A stretch of DNA of 64,000 nt from Nematostella vectensis (lineage: Eukaryota; Cnidaria; Anthozoa; Actiniaria; Edwardsiidae), in the NCBI RefSeq assembly GCF_932526225.1, contig NC_064037.1, positions 2,356,001 through 2,420,000 of the forward strand, read 5' to 3'. This document shows, in pieces, positions 54,577 to 64,000 of this stretch. Below the pieces are notes generated by a model. The model was not told the DNA's origin. It did not search any database and saw only the letters and a program-made list of their open reading frames with translations. Each line of letters begins with the position of its first letter. The stretch's first letter is position 1. The position numbers and the translations under genes were made by a program.

Positions 54577-55832
54577 ATCAGACAAATCAACTGCAATAAA
54601 TAGGAAAAATATGAGAAGAGAAAAAAAGAAAAAAAATCTACATATTTAAAATAAATTCTAAATAATGAGTATATTACAAATGTTTTTACAGCGAGACTAA
54701 TCAAATTTGCTTTGGTTTCCGGTGCCTTCTCCGTGAATTCTAGTGAAATTTCCAAATCTTATGGAATATTTTTGGGCATATCTTTGCATGTTTTTATTTT
54801 TTATTGCAGTACAAAAAGCGTAATATAAAACAAGAATAAGAATCGTTGCATCTTCAATAACAAACCTAATCGAGTACGATCAAATTAGCCCCCGGGTTCG
54901 ATTGACGAACACAATAGCGTAAAAAAAAAGTTATTTAAACCAATGTTTCACAAATACGAACATTTGGACTTTTAAAATGCCAAAAATATGCTGATAATGA
55001 TTCCAGTTTCGTTTATTAGTAATACTTGTTGACGATGATTTGGTCTACTGCTCAAAGGGCTTCTTTAGATCTTCAATAGCGCGGATCAAAATGTTGGTAG
55101 GTATGGTGATTGGAGCAATAAAACACGAAAGCCAACAAAGATCAAACCAGAAATAAAATGTTTTTACATGATCCGCACTCATTGGTGTCTCAGATCTATT
55201 CTCAGTCTTTATGCGCGAAAACTTGTAATGTCAAAAAGGCTAGATGTTTTGGTAGCCGCGTAGTAAAAACATCACGCGCACAAAAATTCCCGGTAAAACT
55301 AGACGGCAAAAATTCCCGGTAAAACTAGACGGAAAGTTCAAACGGCCTACCGTTCAGTTCCCCGAGAACATATCTCGTCGTTTTTTACCGCGCTTGCATC
55401 TAACTGCGTATCCCCCTGGACCTGATCAGTAGTGTCCTGGAGTTTAGGCTGCCATTTAGTCAGGGTTGTTCGGATGTATTGACATTTTGTAGTAGTGCGG
55501 GCAACAAAGAACTTACCCGAACACTTTACGAACAACTATTGACTCGGTATCGCTTATACTTCGACTAACATTGAACAGGTATGGCCCAAAAGTTTGAGAT
55601 TTTGGTATTTGAAAAAGTGCATGCTGAATTATTTTTTTTTATTTTGAGATAATATGAATTTCATAAGAAAAGTTTTCAAGTAAAATGAATAATAATCTTA
55701 TTTCTCCTTTTGTCTCCGAGGGTTTTGGCGGAAACGTTCCGACTTCCGAGAGCTTGGGACTAATTTACATTTCCACGTACGAAGTTTGAGGTGTGCACAT
55801 AAAGTTAGCCGTGGAAAATACCGCACAGTAAA
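54577..55832. promoter_or_regulatory. Divergent intergenic region, receptor / DsbA-like gene
   Basis: About 1.25 kb between the start of the hybrid receptor (-) and the DsbA-like gene (+), so it should carry both promoters. A short direct repeat (aaaattcccggtaaaactag) occurs twice at about 55285-55330. A 62-codon minus-strand frame at 55347-55535 has no recognisable features. No promoter element is assigned. Confidence 0.45.
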
Positions 55833-56956
55833 ATGGTAAGCGGGAATTATAACTTCAATGATTTATTTAGTAGAACCTCTTTAAATAGAGTCATTTTCGT
55901 TGCTTAGTTGTCCGGTTTTAGCGTACTTTGTATGGAGGTTTACACACGATGTCCATATTGGACATGAAATGTTAGTTGACAGATTGACAATGCCATCTAG
56001 CAGAACTTTTTCGTATTTCTTATGAGAAGAATGGCGAATTCATTCATCGTCCTTCGGGGTTTGAAATTTTGCCTGACTATTTTTTCAGGTGTGTGTGTGT
56101 GGGGCATGTATTGTTTTGGGATATTTATTCTAAGTATTATTTTTGTTGTGATTTTCTAGTTGTTGGTTCCCCCCCCCCCCCCCCCCCCCCTCCCTATCTG
56201 TCATGTTTATAGTTGAGCACCTCAGTGGTTTGGTTATATTTTGGGATTGTCAATCCAGCTTAAGTCATCTTCTAGTTTTTCTGTTTATTTTCTCCAATTA
56301 AGGTTCAGATATGTATAGATGCATACTCTGATCTAGCCTGCCCATGGTGTTATGTTGGCAAGGGACACCTAGACAATGCAATCACCCAGTTTACATCAAG
56401 TCACCCGACAACCAACATAATAGTCAACTGGCACCCGTACATAATTGACAAGAACACAGCGGAAAATGGTGAGAAATACATAAATTACAATGTCAGGCGC
56501 TGGGGAGGGGATGGCTGGACGCAATCCTTGAGGAATTCTGGAAGGCAAATTGGTCTGGAGTTCAAGAACTGGCAGATTTGGCCAAACACGCTACACGCAC
56601 ATAGAGTCGTCCACCTGGCCGGGGTGCAAAAAGGGCCAGCTGGGCAGAACATGGCCAAAAATGTGCTTTTTAGGATGATCTATGAAGAGGGTGAAAATAT
56701 AAGTGACATTGATACCTTGATCAAGGCAGCTGGTGAGATAGGCCTGGATAGGGCAGATTCTTACTTGAGATCTGATGAAGATGTCGATATAATTCTGTTT
56801 GAGGATAGTCAAGCTAAGTCTAAGCTTAGAATTTCTGGGGTTCCATTATTTAAAATCAGGGGTGGGACAGAAGTTGATCATCGCCCAATTGTTCTATCAG
56901 GTGCTCAGCAGTCTGGACAGTTTTTTAAAGCCTTCCAAACACTGATGGGAGATTAG
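55833..56956 (+). CDS. FrnE-like DsbA-family thiol oxidoreductase
   Basis: Two exons: the ATG alone (55833-55835, followed directly by gtaag) and 56303-56956, giving 218 aa. An in-frame stop lies shortly upstream of the ATG, and exon 2 has no in-frame ATG near its start, so the split start is the best model. A thioredoxin-fold active site CPWC lies at about residues 14-17 (DAYSDLACPWCYVGK). Later motifs include a conserved GVPLFKI near the C-terminus, as expected for the cis-Pro loop of DsbA/FrnE proteins. Length fits the FrnE/2-hydroxychromene-carboxylate-isomerase-like group. There is no signal peptide, so it is probably cytosolic. Substrate is unknown. The intron holds a poly-C run at about 56169-56190. 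Confidence 0.85.
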
Positions 56957-58264
56957 ATTTCCTAACTTGGAGCTGTTTATTTGAACAGGACAGAATAAGA
57001 TAGCGCTCTCATTGGTTGATTAGCACGCTGTCCATATTTGTACAGCCCAACAGTCAACCCACCACTTTGCAATAAGAAAACAGCTCAAAATGCTAAAATT
57101 ATCCATCCTTGTAGGCCTATGAGTTTTGCTGTATGGATAAATTATGGTCACTTGGTCAATAAGCTCTGTAGTAACAATAGAAAAAACTATAAAATGTTGC
57201 ATGCTTTCCATTCAATTTACTTTATAATGGACCAGCTTTTTTTGCGGTTGAGAAAGGTGTTCAAAGATTTCTAAAAACAGATGAGCTCAAACAAGCAATT
57301 ATCTTACTATGATCTAATTAATTATATAAACTTAGTTGGGGTTTCTTTGTTTTCATTACTGTGTATTTTTAATGAGAAGACCACTACAGGGCAGAAGGGG
57401 TGCAACCATCCCTGATTTAAAAATTTAGGAAATCTGCTAAAAAGACAGTAAGAAATTATAACTTTTTCAAACATCGAATTGAGCTTTATTCCAATAGCAT
57501 CCTTGTAATTGAGCCCACACTACCCAAATAATTTAATACATCTCAACAAGTCTACGACAACAATACAAATGTATACTTTTATTGGCTTAAATTTGCAGTC
57601 CAACAACTATGGTGCTGCTTTGAGTTTAAATTCTAAGCCTGTCTAAAAGTCAAATTCTGGTACATCTGTAAAGGAATTATAGGCCAATTAGGAAGATTCA
57701 ACCACAAAATTGCTAAGTGGATTGAGACACAGATTGGGCATAACTGGACCAGGTCAGTCAGGACTAAATTAAAACAGAAAGAGAGATGACAGTAAAACAC
57801 AAGGTCTATACAGTAAACTCTCACCCTCCGGGATTCCACTTTTATTGCACAACTGTCAACTCTCCGGCATTATGCGGGACTCTCAAGATTTGTAACCTTT
57901 TCTCAAGCTTAATTTTCTTGAAAATATCTTGGTGCTTCTGATACATTTACTGTATTTTCTCAAGTTTCTTTCCTAAAGCAAGGTTGACAGCTATGTTATT
58001 GCACCTCGTAATTAGGGAATACAATCACCGTTGAAACAAAAATACAAAGAAAAGACTAAGAAGTATCTTTCTTTCATGGACACTAAATAATTATGGTCTC
58101 TAGGGCCTCCGTAAAAGCAAGAGTTGACTGTATGTATTTTATGAGGTAAAAAGTTTTGTTTTAGAATACAGTATGAACACATCGTATGGCTATGTATCTC
58201 TTGGACAAGAGAGCTGACATGCACCTAATTACACATCTTGACTCATTCAGCTACACCAAGCAGA
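56957..58264. other. Convergent intergenic region
   Basis: Between the stops of the DsbA-like gene (+) and THOC5 (-), so it should contain both 3'UTRs. Minus-strand AATAAA signals near 57485 and 57570 could serve THOC5. Short frames (57020-57274, 57633-57839, 58012-58224) have no family features. Confidence 0.45.
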
Positions 58265-61200
58265 CTATCGGTGTGTGAACATGTCGTGCGAAACGTCATA
58301 GAGGAGGGGCAAGTTGTGGTCACGACCCCTACAAAACAAAAGATAACAAGGGAAGAAATTAAGTACTTCATGGGGCTAAAAACTAAATACAAAAAGGAAT
58401 GAACCCCATGGCCAATTGTAATACATGCACTTCCTTTAGCTTGGTCTTATTTCTTCTAATTAAGTGGTGAGTTCCAAGAATTTTGTGGCTTTCCGCCTAT
58501 TTTAGATGTGAGTGAGAGAAGACCAGGAAAGAAACAAAGACATAAAATGCTTCCATGCACATAGAAATCAGCACAAAGGAAATACAAACATAAAAGAAAA
58601 AGAACAATTCCTTTTTCTTATCCCCTTACTTCAATGACTTTGTGTAACCTCTTGTGTTTCTGCTTTCCTTCCTCTTATTATGTGACATTTAACTAGACAG
58701 CCACACTGTTATTTTTTCATTCAAAAGTGAAAGATAAGCTATGTGAAGAAACCTCAAAATAACCATCTAAATGAAGGTTTTTATATTGAATTAATTAAAA
58801 ACAACTCCAATATTTTTGTAATAGTTTCCCAATACCAGCCTTTTTAAATGGATGGTTTCTCACACTTGGTATTTTGCAAGGATGACAAATTGGAAAAGAA
58901 TGCTAAAGGTAAGCCTATGGTTAAACAAAAAAAAAATGCTAGAATACAGGTTGATTAGTAAGATTGATTCTACATGTACCAATTCCCCTTTCAAATTATT
59001 TAAAAATGTAAATTAAACAGTACCTTTTCTTCCTTACAAGGAGCTTGGCACGCTCGATTGACTCAATCCCTTCAACTACACCACACTCCAGAAACACATC
59101 AAAGCACACCTTCAAAAAAAGTTTTGTTCATTAAAGGTATTAATAAGTGCACATCAAAACCCAGCCATCTTGATTAAAGAGATACATCAAATCTTGAACC
59201 TTCGATGTTGAGAAATGGGCTGTAGGGCGGTAACCTTTTAGCTCAGTGTTTGGGCTGGTATCTAGTGGGTTATGGTGCACTGGTGCACCGTCATAAATAA
59301 AAATGACGTTTTCGTTGGGGTAAAGATTCAGTCTTGTTTGTGAAGTCGTTGAATCTTTGTGCATTCATTCCCCCGATGATAGAAAAGTGGAAGATAAGAC
59401 CGTTAGTGGGCGAAATAGCCAAAGTGACTGTGATATTTCTTGCAATTTGACCACATACTTGGCGGTACGCTCTCTCTCCCCTTTTCTAGCTGTTCCCTGT
59501 GTTCGAGGGGTTTCTTGGCGGCATTTCTCATACAAACGTTTTCTGTTTTTCTAGAGCGAACGAGTGAGTATATACTTTTTGCTTTTATAAACTCTCCACA
59601 AAAAGTGTTGTTTGTTTGTCTGGTTTTTTATTAAAATTATTTTTAGTTCTATATTTCTTTTAATTATAGGAGCCAACTTTTCAAAGAAAAAAGAAAAATA
59701 GTAACTCTAATGAAATTTTATTTTTGCTTGTTGTTTGGTTTAAATCGGATAAATGGTTATCAAACCACATTGGTGAATGTCACATTGATGAACATGATTG
59801 TCTGAAAAGGCTTGTTGATTGTCGTTGTTTATGTTAATAGCACTAATGAATTTTCTATTTTTATAACTGATTGTCATTAAAGGTTACTGATTGTTCAAAC
59901 GTGCAATTGAATTTTTTTTGTGCGAAAAAGAATGTTCATTCCAATCGAATTGAATGTCCAAGTGCGTTATTGTTTCTCCGTTGATGCTAATGAATGTTCA
60001 CGAATATTCAATTATTGTTATTGAAAGTCGATTCACGCTGATGTTTCGTGCGATGTTGATGAACGTACAATACACGCTATCGATGTAACTTTTGGTACAA
60101 ATGAATGTCCCTTTCCCGTTAATGAACAGCAAAAGGTGTACTGTATAAGCAAAAAAACATAATCTATATAAGAATACAATGCATACCTGCAGTCGTCGAA
60201 TCTGATTGGTTAATAAGTTGACAGGTGAGTCGCCGTCAATCAAGTCTTTGTAATGCACATTGACCTCAGCTTCAAGCATCTGTGGTTTTTAACATTAGGA
60301 GTCAAATAGGTAACATGGAAATGGTTTCAAGCACAAGCATGTTCAAAATGTGATTATGGCAAACGACAAACAAAAAGCACAGACAGACAAACAAATAGCA
60401 CAGACAGACAAACAAATGGCACAGCCAGACAAACAAATGGCACAGACAGACAAACAAATGGCACAGACAGGCAAACAAATAGCACAGACAGACAAACATG
60501 TGGGACAGACAGACAAACATATGGGACAGACAAGCAAACAAATGGGACAGACAGACAAACAAATGGCACAGACAAACAAATAGCACAGACAGACAAACGA
60601 ATGGGTCAGATAGACAAACGAATGGGACAGATAAGCAAACGAATGGGTAAGATAGACAAACAAATGGGACAGACAAGCAAACGAATGGGACAGACAGACA
60701 AATGAATGGGTCAGATAGACAAACAAATGGGACAGACAAGCAAACGAATGGGACAGACAGACAAACGGATGGGAGAGACAGATGAACAGATAGAGACTAA
60801 ATACACTCCCTGGTGACATGACTAATACACACCCTGGTGACATGAATAATACACACCCTGGTGACATGACTTATACACACCCTGATGAGATGACTTATAC
60901 ACACCCTGATGAGATGACTAATACACACCCTGATGACATCACTAATACACACCCTGGTGACATGACTTATACACACCCTGATGACATGACTTATACACAC
61001 CCTGGTGACATGACTAATACACACCCTGATGACATGACTAATACACACCCCGGTGACATGACTAATACACACCCTGGTGCAATGACTTATACACACCCTG
61101 ATGAGATGACTAATACACACCCTGGTGACATGACTAATACACACCCTGATGACATCACTAACACACACCCTGGTGACATGACTAATACACACCCAGGTGA

Positions 61201-63175
61201 CATGACTAATACACACCCAGGTGACATGACTAATACACACCCAGGTGACATGACTAATACACACCCTGATGACATGACTAATACACACCCCAGTGACATG
61301 ACTAATACACACCCCGGTGACATGACTAATACACACCCCGGTGACATGACTTATACACACCCCGGTGACATGACTAATACACACCCCGGTGACATGACTA
61401 ATACACACCCTGGTGACATGACTAATACACACCCTGGTGACATGACTAATACACACCCTGGTGACATGACTAATAAACACCCAGGTGACATGACTAATAC
61501 ACACCCAGGTGACATGACTTAATACACACCCTGGTGACATGACTTAATACACACCCTGGTGACATGACTAATACACACCCTGGTGACATGACTAATACAC
61601 ACCCTGGTGACATGACCAATACACACCCAGGTGACATGACCAATACACACCCTGGTGACATGACCAATACACACCCAGGTGACATGACTAATACACACCC
61701 TGGTGACATGACTAATACACACCCTGGTGACATGACTAATACACACCCTGGTGACATGACTAATACACACCCTGATGACATCACTAATACACACCCCGGT
61801 GACATGACTAATACACACCCTGATGACATGACTAATACACACCCTGATGACATCACTAATACACACCCAGGTGACATGACTAATACACACCCTGATGACA
61901 TGACTAATACACACCCTGGTGACATGACTTAATACACACCCAGGTGACATGACTAATACACACCCTGGTGACATGACTAATACACACCCAGGTGACATGA
62001 CTAATACACACCCTGATGACATGACTAATACACACCCTGATGACATCACTAATACACACCCAGGTGACATGACTAATACACACCCTGATGACATGACTAA
62101 TACACACCCTGGTGACATGACTTAATACACACCCAGGTGACATGACTAATACACACCCTGGTGACATGACTAATACACACCCAGGTGACATGACTAATAC
62201 ACACCCTGGTGACATGACTAATACACACCCTGGTGACATGACTACACACCCTGGTGACATGACTAATACACACCCTGGTGACATGACTGGAGAAAGGTGC
62301 AGTCCCTCCTGAGATTGACAAGCATATGATTGGCGGCTTGACTGGATATTCCCGGTAGAGAACCACTCCGGCTTTAAGGCGTACTACAAAAAACATGGTA
62401 GGCAAATAATGGGAGTGAAGGAAGGATATAAAAAACACATGCATTTAAAACCCTGGAGATGTCTTGCAAGATAAATTTTTTGGTTTTATTTTCAATATCT
62501 ATTTTTTTATTTAGGAGCTTCTGCCATGAAAATAGTGTGATCAGGGGGTTACCAACGGATGGCAAGCCAATCCCTGGCTTTTTTTAAATACTATTATTTA
62601 TACTTGGACCGTATCTCATACCTTTATTGCATTCAATTTCAGCACAGAAATACATATCAGACTCATCTAGAAGGTTTTCATCAACAAGTGACTTGGCTTG
62701 TGGCATTTCCTGTAACAAACCAGCTTTAGTTATTACATTTTAACAGGTTTGTGCTGAAGAACACAAGAATTGTGTGATACCAGTAAAGATAAATACACTT
62801 CCTTTCTCAATTTTTCAATCCCCACCATGGATACCTGTATTCCGGAATCACACATTTTGTTGATTGGGTAAAACTAATTACTTGTTCACAAATTTTAATA
62901 CAACCACGAATTACACTTACAGTAAGTACTGAAATTTGGCAAAATTCAAGCAAAAATAAAAGAGCACAAATAAATCATAATCTTTCAAAATATCAAGTTT
63001 AATCAATTTCAATAAATTGATTATGTATTCTGAAAAAATGTTGTACTGTATAGCTGTGTTTTTTAAAGTGCTACACACTCACAATAAAGTTTGCATAATC
63101 CACAGGGCTCCAGGACACAAGGACTGAAGTAATTTTATCTGGGAACAGCTTTTGTGGCGCATCACTGGCAGGGAC
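58265..63175 (-). CDS. THOC5: THO complex subunit 5, C-terminal part (partial)
   Basis: Six exons seen: 63175-63083, 62709-62622, 62383-62283 (donor uncertain), 60279-60187, 59109-59024, 58328-58265, ending TAG. Upstream exons lie beyond the window. The translation follows the recalled human THOC5 C-terminus: LFPDKI...LVSW, DMYFCAEIE, VVLYREYPVKPP, EAEVNVHYKDL, LLTNQIRRLQVCFDVFLE, and the final FTHR (human FSHR). THOC5 is a nuclear THO/TREX subunit coupling transcription with mRNA export. The 62383-62283 exon ends exactly where a 24-bp array begins. Phase allows a donor at CAT|GTCACC or at AGG|GTGTGT one half-unit later. The 59109 exon uses an AAG acceptor. The intron 62282-60280 is almost wholly tandem repeat. 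Confidence 0.9.
60355..60790. repeat. About 20-24-bp array (acagacagacaaacaaatgg)
   Basis: Imperfect array of about 21 units with cagacagacaaac and an aatgg(g/c) core, inside a THOC5 intron. Open frames on both strands (60302-60867) are periodic artefacts. Confidence 0.93.
60795..62288. repeat. 24-bp array abutting a THOC5 donor (about 62 copies)
   Basis: Unit actaatacacaccctggtga with catg. Because 24 is a multiple of 3 and the unit lacks stops in several frames, it gives long spurious ORFs such as (MTNTHPGD)n. The right edge coincides with the 3' end of the 62383-62283 exon; on the minus strand the exon's last AGTCAT and the following GTCACC are the repeat unit itself. Confidence 0.96.
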
Positions 63176-64000
63176 CTGCATTTTTTCTAAAAAACACATT
63201 CCATTTAATTTATTCCAGTGGCCATCTTGCAATCATCATGTGAAGATGAATAATAAAGAATTCTTTGCATCACTTAAAATTCACTATTCTTATTTTCATG
63301 TCACTTTAGTAAGGTAATGGTACCTATTATCGGACACTTTAGATTTACGATATTAAACAATTTACCACCAATTTCGACCAATTTAACAAAAATTTGATAG
63401 TTGAATTTGGGAAAAAACAATCCTTCGTAAGACGTGTTGTGAATCCCTTTTATCGTATACCTAGTGTAGCACCCTAGCCCTATTATCGGACAGCAGATTT
63501 CTTCTAAAAAAAACAACAACAGGAAAATCAATCGTGCTTCATTTTCATTCAAATACTGCAAACAATTATTGTTGACATATGTTCTTTGCAAAACTTATGA
63601 TAGATTTTAGTTTGAGACTATTTCTTCTCCGTAGCAAGCGATTCAAAACACAGGCATCGCGCGCATGACAAACTGCATGGCGAAATGTGTGTTTGCTCAT
63701 TGATCACTCAAATTAACAGTGAATCATTTGGTGATTGCTCGGCTGTCCGATAATAGGGCACCTAGTTTAGGTACGAACAACTCGAGCTATCCTGAAGTGT
63801 CTACGGAAACAGAGGCCAAATAGCATCCTGGGAGATCATCAACATAATGGCGGATTCATTGAGCAACGATTTACGATCGGTAAATCTTGGACTTTTAAAG
63901 GCTTTTTTCATCCTCGGGTATTCAAGCCAAAGAGAGGATTTCAATCGCCATTTTGTGGTGCGTGAGAGAAAATTATTTCTAGTTTTGCAAAACAATAAAC
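63176..64000. other. THOC5 intron sequence with short inverted repeats
   Basis: No further THOC5 exon was found here, so the upstream part lies outside the window. The motif cctattatcggaca occurs at about 63331-63342 and 63478-63491, and inverted at about 63744-63758. This suggests a small terminal-inverted-repeat element at about 63325-63760. Confidence 0.5.

Noticed and set aside
55347-55535. 62-codon minus-strand ORF upstream of the DsbA-like gene
   Set aside because: No recognisable motif, no splice or homology support; kept only as a note in the intergenic entry.
60302-62444. Long ORFs on both strands (HPGDMTNT and CISHVTRV repeats, CLSVPFV repeats)
   Set aside because: Products of 24-bp and roughly 20-bp tandem arrays without stops; open on both strands at once, and inside a THOC5 intron.
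63849-63881. Possible plus-strand first exon (ATGGCGGATTCATTGAGC ending cgatcg|gtaaat)
   Set aside because: It would lie antisense within a THOC5 intron, has no downstream exon in view, and a donor-like sequence after an ATG is common by chance.

Overview
The window looks like nuclear DNA of an anthozoan cnidarian, probably sea-anemone-like. This rests on vertebrate-like genes cut into many GT-AG exons, cilium and nuclear housekeeping genes, cnidarian-style mosaic extracellular proteins, and introns full of tandem repeats and small terminal-inverted-repeat elements. The species cannot be fixed from the sequence alone. All gene models were assembled by eye: splice sites were placed by reading-frame phase and by recalled family sequences, and every complete model closes in frame.

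Layout. 1-4.7 kb is gene-poor; one tentative small secreted ORF lies at 1265-1499. Minus strand 4710-12354 is a CFAP73/CCDC42-family axonemal coiled-coil gene (12 exons, 312 aa). Its introns hold a 2.15-kb 16-bp minisatellite and a 1.9-kb inverted-repeat element. Minus strand 13382-17297 is KAT8/MOF (9 exons, 445 aa). Plus strand 19490-34492 is an 18-exon gene for a secreted 944-aa protein with signal peptide, propeptide, Gla-like domain, nine tandem TSP1-like modules, a Cys-rich module and a C-terminal F5/8C (discoidin) domain. Minus strand 35897-40474 is mitochondrial EF-Tu (TUFM, 10 exons, 453 aa). Minus strand 41698-54576 is a 13-exon, about 2630-aa type I membrane protein: YWTD propeller, EGFs, sushi, about 15 cadherin repeats, EGFs, transmembrane helix, and a tail with a DNPVY motif. 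Plus strand 55833-56956 is a FrnE-like DsbA-family protein whose first coding exon is only the ATG. Minus strand 58265-63175 is the C-terminal part of THOC5, continuing beyond the window.

The genes do not form a pathway; this is an ordinary animal gene neighbourhood. The most unusual signal is structural. At least eleven exon/intron boundaries in four genes are the seed of a tandem repeat: the array unit contains the splice site plus adjacent exon bases, most often around AGGT. Units run from 23 to 139 bp and copy number from 2-3 to about 60. Seven of the eleven are in the Gla/TSP1/discoidin gene. Most larger minisatellites in the window start exactly at a splice site. This fits the proto-splice-site (AGGT) tandem-duplication model of intron change and also creates dozens of decoy splice sites. 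The two mosaic proteins are the other main points of interest: a Gla plus discoidin protein with two predicted phospholipid-binding ends, and an LDLR-like/cadherin hybrid receptor.
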